A stretch of 64,000 bases of DNA from JAHWKS01 sp964458385. GTDB taxonomy: Bacteria > Planctomycetota > Planctomycetia > Pirellulales > Pirellulaceae. The notes under the pieces are model-generated. The model ran no database searches. It was not told the origin of the DNA and saw only the letters and a program-made list of their open reading frames with translations. The stretch lies in NCBI GenBank assembly GCA_964458385.1, contig CAYWIS010000005.1, forward strand, positions 1-64,000, written 5' to 3'. Made by a program: the position numbers and the translations under genes. Shown here one piece after another: positions 17,936-26,748 of the stretch; positions within the stretch are counted from its first letter, which is position 1, and each line of letters begins with the position of its first letter.

Positions 17936-19813
17936 TCACTCCTCGTTCCCCTGAGTGCGGCCCATCGCAATATCGAACTCACCAATCGCGGGAACCATCA
18001 TTGCCGCTGTGGCGAAACCATATGCGCCGGCGGTAACCAGGAATACCGTCAATTCACGATTACCTAACAGAAAACTGGTGATGGCGAAGAACGTGGCGAA
18101 CGGCGCAATAAGCGATGCCGCTGCAATCGCCGCCGATGGATTCCTCGAGCCTAGCGCAAGGTACATGCCCACGGCTCCTCCCATGATGAACGCCAGGAAC
18201 GGCGCCAGTTGCACCTGAAACGAACCACTGAAGGAAATCATCATCAAGATGCACGTTACAACGCCCAGAAACAGAAAGAACACCGTTCCCAGACTGACGG
18301 AAATGGCGGTCCGGCTGCTCGAGTAGATCATGCCGCAGTGGATTCCGAGCATGGCTGCGAACAGGAAGATCACGGCCAGACCACCAAGCAAGTAGAGGAG
18401 ATTCTCCCCTTCCAGGCGTCCCGACCACCACAAGTATAGACATAAGAGTAAAGGCAGGATCACCATTAAACGCGTGACCCAAAACACGCCGCCTAGCTTG
18501 CCCAGGATGAATTCGCGAGGCGTAAGGTCGGTTGCCAACAAAAGGTCCAGCGATCGTCCATCACGTTCATTCGTGATGGCTGTCACGGCAAGCGCATTGA
18601 CGATCACCAGGCTTACCACAAGAAGAGGCGCCATTACGAGCGCTCCAGACGGAATCGTCGTTCCCGCTTCATCGCGAGGCACGGCGTCACTAGCGCCAAT
18701 CGTCCACCACAGGGCCGCCGCCGCTAACACAAATAAGAGGACGTAAGCGGCGTGCACCACCAGAATCTTTTTGCCGTAGGCCCATGTACGCATCTCGCGC
18801 CAGAGCACGGGATTGTCCCACACGCGGCGGTGACGCGTTGCGTGGCGACCTTCGCGAAGTTGTACGTCGACATGGCCTTCACGTGCGGTGTCGGCGGATA
18901 TTCCCGTCGAAGGATGTCCAGCGCCATGTGCGGGCAGCGTCACCGATGTATCACGATCGACGCTCCAAATGGTTGCAATGCTTTCGGGCTCCCGTTGCTG
19001 AGCGCGTACCTCGCGTGATGGATTCCAAATACGCACCCGCCAAATCGCGATTGCATTGAAAAGAACCGCAGCTAGCGATCCGACCAACACAAACAGCCCT
19101 CCGCCGCTAAGGATGCCAAGGCCCGAGCTCTGATGCAGCGCAGGTCGGGCCGCCTCCATGACGGCCCGAAATGGATGAAACCCCGCCGCCCACGCTTCGT
19201 TGGAGATTCCCCAGGCCATTGCATCACTGCGATAGACCGCTTCTCCAACGCCCAACCAAAACACAATGGCCAGCGCGGTTATGGCCAGGGTTTGGAACGT
19301 CTTCTCTCGCCACAGGGCAATTGTCGAAGCGAGACTGCCCGCCGCAATGCCCGCGACTAAAGTAACAAGGAAGACGCGGGCCACCTGACCGAACGACACG
19401 CCGCCAAACAAGGTCGTCAACATAAAGACTGGCAACCCGGCCGCGAGCATCACTGCTACGTTGAGCAGACTGGCCAGCAACTTGCCCAACACCAACTCGC
19501 TGTTGGTTAATCGCGTCATAAGCAAGAGGATTAACGTGCGGCGGTCCTTCTCTAGGGCGACCGTGCTCGCGGCGAGCAATGCCGAGAAAAAGATCACAAG
19601 CGCCATTTGCAGCGGCGCCATGACGCGAAATAGCACCGAACCAAAATGCGCCATATCGCCAATGTTGCGAATGACCTGTGTGCCCGCGACAATAAGCCAC
19701 GCGGTACACATCAAGGTGAATAGGGCCGTAACGTACACAGCCCGGTAGAGGTAGAAGCGACTACGACGCGGGCTCGTGACGGTTTCTCGCGCAAAGATGG
19801 GACCGACAAACAA
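17936..19813 (-). CDS. ABC-2 type transporter permease, duplicated membrane domain, TTG start
   Basis: About 625 residues with two homologous membrane halves (~20-260 and ~360-610). Each starts with a soluble N-terminal stretch and has the ABC-2 hallmark of a residue run close to NERDGRSLDLLLATDLTPREFILGKL (here split: NERDGRSLDLLL, then LTPREFILGKL; first half KDRRTLILLLM with NSELVLGKL). The TTG at 19813 is preferred because a GGGGGAG Shine-Dalgarno lies 7 bp upstream (19821-19827). The longer frame adds 48 residues without membrane character. No ATPase gene is adjacent, so the partner and cargo are unknown. Confidence 0.8.
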   Translation of the reverse strand: MFVGPIFARETVTSPRRSRFYLYRAVYVTALFTLMCTAWLIVAGTQVIRNIGDMAHFGSVLFRVMAPLQMALVIFFSALLAASTVALEKDRRTLILLLMTRLTNSELVLGKLLASLLNVAVMLAAGLPVFMLTTLFGGVSFGQVARVFLVTLVAGIAAGSLASTIALWREKTFQTLAITALAIVFWLGVGEAVYRSDAMAWGISNEAWAAGFHPFRAVMEAARPALHQSSGLGILSGGGLFVLVGSLAAVLFNAIAIWRVRIWNPSREVRAQQREPESIATIWSVDRDTSVTLPAHGAGHPSTGISADTAREGHVDVQLREGRHATRHRRVWDNPVLWREMRTWAYGKKILVVHAAYVLLFVLAAAALWWTIGASDAVPRDEAGTTIPSGALVMAPLLVVSLVIVNALAVTAITNERDGRSLDLLLATDLTPREFILGKLGGVFWVTRLMVILPLLLCLYLWWSGRLEGENLLYLLGGLAVIFLFAAMLGIHCGMIYSSSRTAISVSLGTVFFLFLGVVTCILMMISFSGSFQVQLAPFLAFIMGGAVGMYLALGSRNPSAAIAAASLIAPFATFFAITSFLLGNRELTVFLVTAGAYGFATAAMMVPAIGEFDIAMGRTQGNEE

Positions 19814-19969
19814 GGCGATGCTCCCCCAAGAGTGAGGAGAATAAGCGTTAGTGTATCTGGCGGGTTTGATTATACCCCACCGCTTTATACGTTGCCGAGA
19901 GGCCAACTGCCTTGCGTTCCGAAACTGTCTCCACGCCGGAGAAGAAGGCACGCTCACAGAATTTTTTAC

Positions 19970-20005
19970 ACAATAAGTCGAGGCCCATGCGCATCTAATT
20001 ATTGT
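19970..20005. promoter_or_regulatory. Inverted repeat upstream of the ECF sigma gene
   Basis: ACAATAA (19970-19976) and TTATTGT (19999-20005) form a perfect 7-bp inverted repeat 22 bp apart, with a small ATGCGCAT palindrome in between. It ends 31 bp before the sigma-factor start. An operator or promoter role is possible but unproven. Confidence 0.3.
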
Positions 20006-20036
20006 CGCAATTGGTGATTAACGAGGATTTCTGTCC

Positions 20037-20564
20037 TTGGCGGCGCCTGACCAGGAAAAACTCGATCCGGCGGTCGTGGCCGCGCTATACATCGAACACG
20101 AAACCGAACTGAAACGGTTTTTGTGGGGTGTGTTGCGCGACAGCGCATTAGTGCAGGATGTCCTGCAGGCGGCGTTCGTCAAAATGATCGAGTGCGGTCA
20201 CACCGCGGCTGAGGAGGCGCGCAAGGCGTGGCTTTTTCGCGTCGCCTACCATGAGGCCTTGGCCCTTCGCCGCCGCCAATTGGTGGGCGAAAAGGCCACC
20301 CGCATGTTTGCCGACTGCCATAACCCCACGCACGCCACCGTCGATGAGCCTTTGATTCAATTGGAATCGATCCGAATCGTTCGCGAAGCGCTGGACGAAC
20401 TGCCGGAGGAACAGCGCCGCGTGGTGGTCATGCGAATTTACGAAGAGAAGACATTTGGCGAAATCGCCAAAGAAACGGGCGTGCCCCTGGGCACCGCACT
20501 TGGGAGAATGCGGTTAGCAATGGGAAAGTTGCGGCAGGCGATGTCCAAATTCCATGAACTATGA
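20037..20564 (+). CDS. ECF-type RNA polymerase sigma factor, TTG start
   Basis: 175 residues with sigma-70 regions 2 and 4 only, as in ECF sigma factors. Region 2 has VQDVLQAAFVKM and the RKAWLFRVAYHEAL segment. Region 4 has LDELPEEQRRVVVMRIYEEKTFGEIAKETGVPLGTALGR when read across its helix-turn-helix (shown in parts: LPEEQRRVVVMRIYE, FGEIAKETGVPLGT). TTG start with GAGGA about 9 bp upstream. Its stop overlaps the next start (ATGA), so it is translationally coupled to an anti-sigma-like gene. It probably drives its own cluster up to the DUF1501 gene. Confidence 0.9.
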   Translation: MAAPDQEKLDPAVVAALYIEHETELKRFLWGVLRDSALVQDVLQAAFVKMIECGHTAAEEARKAWLFRVAYHEALALRRRQLVGEKATRMFADCHNPTHATVDEPLIQLESIRIVREALDELPEEQRRVVVMRIYEEKTFGEIAKETGVPLGTALGRMRLAMGKLRQAMSKFHEL

Positions 20565-21280
20565 TTGATCCCAGCCGAAACTCCGATCTTGATTGGATAG
20601 CGTTGCAGTACGTCTCAGGCATCTTGTCTGAAGATGACTTGCAAAAGTTTGAGCAACGGTTGGTGCACTCCCAGGAGGCCCGCGAAGCTGTGGCCCGAGC
20701 GGTTGAAATAACCCTCGCCGTCAAGTCCGCATGCCGCGATTACGCCGTCAAGCCGCTGTTGTCGCCGGTGCGAGCTGATTCTCGCCTGGGAACCGCAACA
20801 CACCAGGGGCGCGATTTCAGCATCAGACGCCGACGGTCTCGCACCGTATTGGCGGTAGGTGCTTGCGTCCTATTCGCGATTGGCTGGCAGGCGACCGTAT
20901 GGCTAAACCATAGGGGCGGCTTGCCTTCGCAGGACGTCGTGGTTGCTGTGCACGATGAGCTGATACGCGACCATCGGCATATCAACCCTCATAAGACGCC
21001 CGGCGACTTAGCGCTTCTTTGGACCGAAATGCGGCTTTTGGGAGAACGCGAAAACGACGAGGACGCCCACGTATTTGAGAACGAAAGCGACGAGGGAGAA
21101 ACAATGGCGGACCTTGACGCGGCCGTTGAGGAGCTTGACTCGCCGAGTTGGATGCTTATCGCCATTGCCGGTATGCAAGAGACGCGGCGTGAAAACAGTG
21201 ACGCAACACCCGAAGAGGACACGGCAGGCGCTATGCCCGAGGCACTGCCAAACGCAGCAGCCGGAGATAACGAGGGGTAG
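20561..21280 (+). CDS. Single-span membrane protein, candidate anti-sigma factor
   Basis: 239 residues. The N-terminus (~1-60) resembles zinc-less anti-sigma domains in layout: short helices with LQYVSGILSEDDLQKFEQRL. One membrane segment follows at ~95-115 (VLAVGACVLFAIGW), then an acidic, largely disordered exported tail. The 4-bp overlap with the sigma gene supports the anti-sigma role, which is an inference from context and topology; the sequence match to a known anti-sigma family is weak. Confidence 0.6.
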   Translation: MIDPSRNSDLDWIALQYVSGILSEDDLQKFEQRLVHSQEAREAVARAVEITLAVKSACRDYAVKPLLSPVRADSRLGTATHQGRDFSIRRRRSRTVLAVGACVLFAIGWQATVWLNHRGGLPSQDVVVAVHDELIRDHRHINPHKTPGDLALLWTEMRLLGERENDEDAHVFENESDEGETMADLDAAVEELDSPSWMLIAIAGMQETRRENSDATPEEDTAGAMPEALPNAAAGDNEG

Positions 21281-21285
21281 ATTGT

Positions 21286-21969
21286 ATGCGACGTTGGTTT
21301 GGTTGGATCTTCTCAATTGCNNNNNNNNNNTTGAGAGCGAGCGCGCGGAGTGTGTCCTCCATGTCGTCAGAAGCGTCAAGCGTCGCTTCTCAGCACGAAC
21401 CGCCTCAACCATCTGGCCAGAGTCGTCGCGCGCTGCTCCTGTTGACGCCCGAGCGAGAAGCGGCAGCCCTGACGTTTGTTGAACGTCATCATCGCGAGCT
21501 AGTCGACATATTACGGTATCTCAAGGAAGAGCGGCCCAAAGCGTACGAGCAGGCGATGTTGGAGCTGTTTCGCGTTAGCGAGAGACTTGCTCAACATCAA
21601 ATGCAAAGCGATGAACGATACGAAATCGAGTTGGCCCTTTGGAAGATCGAGTCGCGCATCGAATTGTTAGCTGCGCGTTTGAAGATGGCGGGCTTGGATT
21701 CACCCGCAGGGCAAACTCTGGCGCCACAACTGGAAAAGCTCTTAGAGCAACGGCTTGAACTGCGCATGAAGCGCTTAGCATGGGAGCGATGCAGGATTGC
21801 TGAACGCATGGAGAGGATCGATCGGCAAATCGAACATGCCCGGGTCCATCGTGAACAGAACTTACGACGCGAGTTTGAACGTCTCGTGACGGGGCCGAGT
21901 CGCAAGGCGGTAAGCACGTCAGCGCCGCGGGTCAAATCAGACGGCGACGAACGGCAAACGCCTCGCTAA
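21286..21969 (+). CDS. Exported coiled-coil protein interrupted by an assembly gap
   Basis: About 227 residues as drawn, with a 10-N gap after residue 11. The start MRRWFGWIFSI looks like the beginning of a signal peptide or anchor. After the gap comes a Ser-rich linker, then ~150 residues of charged helix (RELVDILRYLKEERPKAYEQ, LEKLLEQRLELRMKRLAWER) with coiled-coil periodicity. The layout resembles small periplasmic helical-hairpin proteins, but no family is recognised. The gap length is unknown, so the frame joining both parts is assumed. It lies 5 bp after the anti-sigma-like gene and is probably in the same operon. Confidence 0.6.
   Translation: MRRWFGWIFSIXXXXLRASARSVSSMSSEASSVASQHEPPQPSGQSRRALLLLTPEREAAALTFVERHHRELVDILRYLKEERPKAYEQAMLELFRVSERLAQHQMQSDERYEIELALWKIESRIELLAARLKMAGLDSPAGQTLAPQLEKLLEQRLELRMKRLAWERCRIAERMERIDRQIEHARVHREQNLRREFERLVTGPSRKAVSTSAPRVKSDGDERQTPR
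21321..21330. other. Assembly gap (10 N)
   Basis: Ten N bases, an arbitrary scaffold gap. The flanks are partly complementary: TCTCAA is 4 bp before it and TTGAGA directly after, so a hairpin may have hindered sequencing. Confidence 0.98.
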
Positions 21970-22039
21970 CGGCGCGTCCCGTTCTTTTCAATCGAACGCT
22001 ACCGTACATTCCGCGCTTGACACGATTCCGGAGGAGATC

Positions 22040-24775
22040 ATGCGACCCCACATCCCCGCGGGCTTGCTTGTTGCCCCCTTGCTGTTGGCATTGGGCGCTA
22101 CATCCCCAGCATTGTCTGAGGAAAAGGGTGGGACTGGCGAGGTCTGGGAGCGTGCTGACCTGCGGTACGCGAGCCCGGACGTAAGCAAAGTGCCTGATTT
22201 CCAACGGCATGTGATTCCGTTGTTAGGGCGACTCGGTTGCAATGGGCGAGCCTGCCATGGATCGTTCCAAGGAAAGGGAGGCTTTCGCTTGTCGCTGTTT
22301 GGTTATGACTTTGAGGCGGATCACAAAGCGCTCACGATAGAAGTAGGCGACGAGGGGCAACCGCGAATTAATCGCGGCGATCCGGAAGCTAGTCTTTTGC
22401 TTACAAAACCAACAAATGTCGCCATTCATGAAGGCGGCCAGCGCTATGAAAAGGGGCAATGGGAGTATCACCTGCTGCGCCGGTGGGTCGAGGCGGGGGC
22501 AAAGTTTAGCAAGGACCAAATGGCGACCTTGAAGCGGCTTGAGGTATCGCCTGTGGAGATCATTTTTGAAAAGCAGGGGGACACAGCGCAACTCCGCGTT
22601 ATTGCGGTGTGGGAGGATGGTCATCGCGAGGACGTTACCCCCCTTGCCCGTTTCCAAACGAATAACGAACAAATCGCGACCGTGTCGGAGACGGGTTTGG
22701 TCACAGCCGGCGACGCGGGCGATACGCATATCGTCGTGTTCTACGATAACGCCGTTGTTCCAACGCCGGTCCTTCGTCCCGTATCGGAGTTCGTCGGTGA
22801 TCGTTATCCGCAGGTGGCGGCGCGCACGCGGATTGACGAGCTGGTGCTTGTCAAGCTGCGTAAGTTGGGGATCATTCCGTCCGAACTATGCACCGACGCC
22901 GAATTCTTGCGCCGCGTTAAGCTGGACTTGACCGGCACGCTTCCGACGCCTTCCGAAGTCGAGCAGTTCCTGGCGGACTCGTCGCCCAATAAACGTGCGC
23001 GAAAGATCGACGAATTACTTGAATCACCCGCGTATGTCGCTTGGTGGACGACAAAACTGTGTGACTTTACGGGAAACAATGACAATGAGCTGCGCAACGC
23101 CGCTCCTGTCCGAGGAAGAGCAAGTCAGGACTGGTTTGATTGGATCTACGCACGCGTGGCCAAGAACGCACCGTATGACGAAATCGTCGAAGGTATTGTT
23201 TTGGGGCAAAGCCGCAATCCCGGCGAGAGCTATCTGGAATACTGCAAGCACATGAGCGACATCTCCCGTGGCGAAGGGAGTTTTGCTGAGCGTCAATCGA
23301 TGCCCTACTATTGGGCTCGCAATAATCTGCGAACTAAGGAAGACCGTGCGATTGGGTTTGCCTATTCGTTCCTGGGGGTCCGCATTCAATGCGCCCAGTG
23401 CCATAAACATCCCTTTGATCATTGGACCAAGGAGGACTTCGAGCAATTCACCGGCTTTTTTTCCCGGATTAGCGCACAAAACCGTAGCGTTCATCCTGAT
23501 TCGCGGGAGGACTTTGAGAAGTTAACCAGCGAACTGGGCCTTGAGGGCAAGCGCAACAATGAGCTGCAGCGAACGTTGCCGGCGTTGTTGAGGCAGGGCG
23601 AAACAATTCCCTTTGCCGAGATCTATCCCATTCCTCCGCGACGCCCAGGACGGAACTTCCGTGACCGCTTCCCAGGACGGCAAGGTGCGGCCGCCAGTGC
23701 CGCCAAGCTCTTAGGCGGCGCCGAACTGGTGAATCTAAATCGATACGAGGACGCGCGCGAGCCGCTTATGGATTGGCTTCGTCGCGAGGATAATCCCTAC
23801 TTCGCCAAGGCCCTTGTGAATCGCGTGTGGGCGACGTACTTCCATGTCGGAATTGTCGAGCCACCCGACGATCTCAATCTGGCTAATCCTCCAAGCAACG
23901 CGCCGCTCTTGGACTTTCTGGCCGAAGGCTTCATCGACCATGGTTTTGATATGAAATGGGTCCACCGCGAGATTCTCAATAGCGACACGTACCAGCGCAG
24001 TTGGCGTCCCCATCCGACCAACGAGCACGATTTACGAAACTTTAGCCGTGCTGTGCCCCGCCGACTGCCGGCCGAAGTAGTCTACGACGCCCTTGTGCAA
24101 GCGACGGCGTCGGATAGCGAGATCGACCGAATGCAGTCCGACATAACGGGCCGCGCGATCGCACAGTCAGGAGTGGGCGCCAGGAATGGCAATAACGGCC
24201 CAAACTTCGCGCTGAACGTATTTGGCCGATCCACCCGGGAAAGCAATTGCGACTGCGACCGATCCTCGGAGCCGAGTTTACTCCAGACGGTGTATCTCCA
24301 GAATGACCGCGATATGCTGACCATGATTGACCGTCATGATGGGTGGGTGTCGCACGTGGCGCGTGAGTTGGGCGTCACCGCATCGTCGGCGCAGAACAAT
24401 CGTCCGCCTAGGGTGACGGAACGTCAAATCGTTGCTCTGGAGCAGCGGATCCGACGATTGCGCCGGGAAGGCGACGCAAACGAAGCCGCTCGTCTTGAAC
24501 GACGTTTAACGCAACTCAGGCGTATTGCGGCGAGCAGCGAGCGTGTCGCAGAGAGTACACAACCGATACGTGCCGCGCAGGGCGACAGGAATCCGCATTT
24601 CGATTCGAGTCGAATCGTCGAGCAAGCGTATCTGCGAACATTGAGCCGATATCCCAGCGATGCAGAACTGGCGACCTCGCGCGAGTATCTGACCTTCTAT
24701 GAAAACCCTGTAGACGGCGTTCGCGGACTTCTATGGGCGCTTCTTAATACCAAAGAGTTCATCGTCAACCATTAG
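22040..24775 (+). CDS. DUF1549/DUF1553 planctomycete cytochrome-like protein
   Basis: 911 residues with a signal peptide (LLVAPLLLALGATSPALS). Order: an N-terminal cytochrome-like segment with CNGRACHG at residues 67-74 (C-x4-C-H spacing, not C-x2-C-H), a bacterial Ig-like domain at ~168-245, DUF1549 (PSCyt2) at ~265-480 with CAQCH at 451-455, then DUF1553 (PSD1) from ~560 to the end. A charged coiled-coil lies near residues 800-830. This family is abundant in planctomycetes and lacks an established function. Heme binding at one or both Cys-His motifs is inferred. It is followed directly by its usual DUF1501 partner and preceded by a sigma-factor operon. Confidence 0.92.
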   Translation: MRPHIPAGLLVAPLLLALGATSPALSEEKGGTGEVWERADLRYASPDVSKVPDFQRHVIPLLGRLGCNGRACHGSFQGKGGFRLSLFGYDFEADHKALTIEVGDEGQPRINRGDPEASLLLTKPTNVAIHEGGQRYEKGQWEYHLLRRWVEAGAKFSKDQMATLKRLEVSPVEIIFEKQGDTAQLRVIAVWEDGHREDVTPLARFQTNNEQIATVSETGLVTAGDAGDTHIVVFYDNAVVPTPVLRPVSEFVGDRYPQVAARTRIDELVLVKLRKLGIIPSELCTDAEFLRRVKLDLTGTLPTPSEVEQFLADSSPNKRARKIDELLESPAYVAWWTTKLCDFTGNNDNELRNAAPVRGRASQDWFDWIYARVAKNAPYDEIVEGIVLGQSRNPGESYLEYCKHMSDISRGEGSFAERQSMPYYWARNNLRTKEDRAIGFAYSFLGVRIQCAQCHKHPFDHWTKEDFEQFTGFFSRISAQNRSVHPDSREDFEKLTSELGLEGKRNNELQRTLPALLRQGETIPFAEIYPIPPRRPGRNFRDRFPGRQGAAASAAKLLGGAELVNLNRYEDAREPLMDWLRREDNPYFAKALVNRVWATYFHVGIVEPPDDLNLANPPSNAPLLDFLAEGFIDHGFDMKWVHREILNSDTYQRSWRPHPTNEHDLRNFSRAVPRRLPAEVVYDALVQATASDSEIDRMQSDITGRAIAQSGVGARNGNNGPNFALNVFGRSTRESNCDCDRSSEPSLLQTVYLQNDRDMLTMIDRHDGWVSHVARELGVTASSAQNNRPPRVTERQIVALEQRIRRLRREGDANEAARLERRLTQLRRIAASSERVAESTQPIRAAQGDRNPHFDSSRIVEQAYLRTLSRYPSDAELATSREYLTFYENPVDGVRGLLWALLNTKEFIVNH

Positions 24776-24846
24776 CGGCGTTCATTGACACGATGAATGG
24801 GCATTTCTCAATCGCAGACCAATCCCCTTCAATGAAGGATCTGACG

Positions 24847-26151
24847 ATGTCAATTTCACGCACTTGCGACGGTGTTGTGCGACGCGACTTCCTACGCGTA
24901 GGGTTTCTCGCGGGCGCGGGGTTGTCATTGGCTCACTACCTGCGTCTGGCTGAGGCCGGCGAAGTTCAGTCGGGGAATGCCGAGGCGGCGATCTTTATTA
25001 ACCTTCAGGGGGGCCCGTCGCATTTGGATACGTTTGACCTGAAACCCGAAGCGCCGAGTGAATATCGGGGGCCTTTTAGCCCCATCACGACGAATGTGCC
25101 GGGGATTGAGATCTCGGAACACCTTCCCAATCTGGCGAAATGCGCCGATAAGTACGCTATCTTGCGCGGCGTGACACATACGCTCGGCGCGCACCAGCTT
25201 GGGACTGAGTACGTCAACACAGGCAATCGCCCGCTGGCTTCTTTGCAATATCCTGGTTATGGAGCGGTTGTGACGAAGGAGAAACCGGGGCCTGAGGATT
25301 TGCCTCCGTTTGTGGCGATTCCCAACAGCGCTCAGCGGCCAGGTTTCCTGGGAGTGAAGTATGCGCCTCTCAATACGACGGCAACGCCGCGCCCTGGTAT
25401 TCCGTTTAGCGTTCGCGGCATCGTGTTGGGCAACGGACTGACCATCGAGGAAGTTGAGAGACGGAGGAATCTGCTGCGCGACCTTGACACCGCGTTTCGC
25501 GGGTTTGAACAAACGAACCAACTGTTGGAAGGCTTAGATCGATTCTCGCAGCAAGCGTATTCGATCATCACCTCGAAACGTACGCGCACAGCATTTGATA
25601 TCAGTCAGGAGTCTCCGACGTTCGCGAGGCCCTTCGGCGAAGATCCGTTTGGATTGAGCTGCCTGCTGGCCACGCGCCTGGTCGAGTCGGGAGTAAGGTT
25701 CGTAACAATCTCCTTGGGCGGATGGGATACGCATCAGGACAATTTCACGCGGCTGAAGTCGAACTTGCTACCGAAATTGGACGTGGGGTTGGCCGCCTTG
25801 CTCAATGGGCTTGAGCAAAAGGGGTTGTTAAGAAAGACGGCGGTTTTCGTCACGGGTGAATTTGGCCGCACGCCAAAAATCAACACACGCAGCGCCGAGG
25901 GAGGCCGGGATCATTACCCGCGGTGTATGTTTATGCTTATGGCCGGTGGCAACGTGCGAGGCGGCCAAGTGGTCGGCGAGAGCGACGAGAAAGCGACGGC
26001 TCCAAAGCACGAGGGGTTCTCGCCGGAAGATGTTGCAGCCAGCTTCTATTACAACCTGGGCATCGACCACAGGAAGGAGTATCAGACAGACACGGGCCGT
26101 CCCATTGCCATTGTGCGCGAAGGGGAAGTCATCCGTCAGTTATTCTCCTGA
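24847..26151 (+). CDS. DUF1501 protein with Tat signal
   Basis: 434 residues. RRDFLRVGFLAGAGLSLAHY is a twin-arginine export signal. The body shows DUF1501 hallmarks: NLQGGPSHLDTFDLKP, ALRG-like ILRGVTHTLGAHQLG, GGWDTHQDNF, FGRTPKIN and the closing ASFYYNLGID. DUF1501 belongs to the alkaline-phosphatase/sulfatase-like fold; the enzymatic role is unknown. The start at 24847 is chosen because AAGGA (24835-24839) sits 7 bp upstream; in-frame ATGs at 24832 and 24793 lack this. It is the standard partner of DUF1549/DUF1553 proteins, here 71 bp downstream. Confidence 0.92.
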   Translation: MSISRTCDGVVRRDFLRVGFLAGAGLSLAHYLRLAEAGEVQSGNAEAAIFINLQGGPSHLDTFDLKPEAPSEYRGPFSPITTNVPGIEISEHLPNLAKCADKYAILRGVTHTLGAHQLGTEYVNTGNRPLASLQYPGYGAVVTKEKPGPEDLPPFVAIPNSAQRPGFLGVKYAPLNTTATPRPGIPFSVRGIVLGNGLTIEEVERRRNLLRDLDTAFRGFEQTNQLLEGLDRFSQQAYSIITSKRTRTAFDISQESPTFARPFGEDPFGLSCLLATRLVESGVRFVTISLGGWDTHQDNFTRLKSNLLPKLDVGLAALLNGLEQKGLLRKTAVFVTGEFGRTPKINTRSAEGGRDHYPRCMFMLMAGGNVRGGQVVGESDEKATAPKHEGFSPEDVAASFYYNLGIDHRKEYQTDTGRPIAIVREGEVIRQLFS

Positions 26152-26258
26152 CCTATGCATTTCGTACGTTCGGGATTCGGCATCGGCTCTATACGTTGGC
26201 AATACACCTGGCGCGGCATTACGCGCGCCTTTGTCCTCCAATTATACCAAGCTCTAAG

Positions 26259-26351
26259 ATGATGGATGGCCATGCCTGTTTCGCAGGAACGCTGCTGGTG
26301 TGGTTCTGCTTGTGGAAGCTAGACCTGAAGTTGCACGGCAAGAAGTACTAA
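26259..26351 (+). CDS. Possible 30-residue membrane peptide
   Basis: A short frame starting with two ATG codons encodes a peptide with one hydrophobic stretch (TLLVWFCLWKL) and a basic tail (KLHGKKY). No convincing Shine-Dalgarno precedes it. It lies 107 bp after the DUF1501 gene. It could be a chance frame; kept only because the composition fits a small membrane protein. Confidence 0.2.
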   Translation: MMDGHACFAGTLLVWFCLWKLDLKLHGKKY

Positions 26352-26679
26352 GGGCGTTGTAGGTAATCCTGGGCTGGCGATCGAGGGAGCTTGAATCCCT
26401 CAGGCTTTCGGACTAGAAACCACAAGATGGGCAACGATCGAAACACGTCACATCGAGATAGCCGCGCCAGGTTTGAACTAAGCTGAATGTTGCACTTGGC
26501 AACGCTATGCATGACTCCGCCGTCGCGGGCCTTGAGGTAACGGGGGAGCGAACGGCGAGGGACAACGCGGCCATATGCGCAAGGACGTAAGAACCGGACG
26601 AGCAGTTGTCATCGGTTGCCGAAGCGAGCCGCCAGTTGCGCTCAAAGGAAAGATGACTGGAAGAAAGAAGGAAGTGAGA

Positions 26680-26702
26680 GAGCGGCGTCATTGACGCCGC
26701 TC
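26680..26702 (-). terminator. Hairpin downstream of the response regulator
   Basis: A 10-bp perfect GC-rich stem (26680-26689 with 26693-26702) with a 3-nt loop. On the minus strand it is followed by a pyrimidine-rich but not pure T tract. It lies 47 bp after the stop of the response-regulator gene, so it probably terminates it. Confidence 0.5.
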
Positions 26703-26748
26703 AAGCCTGAAGCGTTGTGTTTCGGCTCATTCTTGTTGTGCTGCCAAC

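Larger units (their letters stand above)
26152..26748. other. Intergenic region with hairpins
   Basis: About 600 bp between the DUF1501 gene and the response regulator, which point toward each other. It holds the possible small frame at 26259-26351, a 6-bp stem at 26383-26388/26396-26401 and the stronger hairpin at 26680-26702. A 92-residue minus-strand frame inside it has no coding character. Confidence 0.4.

Noticed and set aside
26413..26691. 92-residue minus-strand frame in the intergenic region
   Set aside because: No Shine-Dalgarno, no family resemblance and composition unlike coding sequence here; probably chance.
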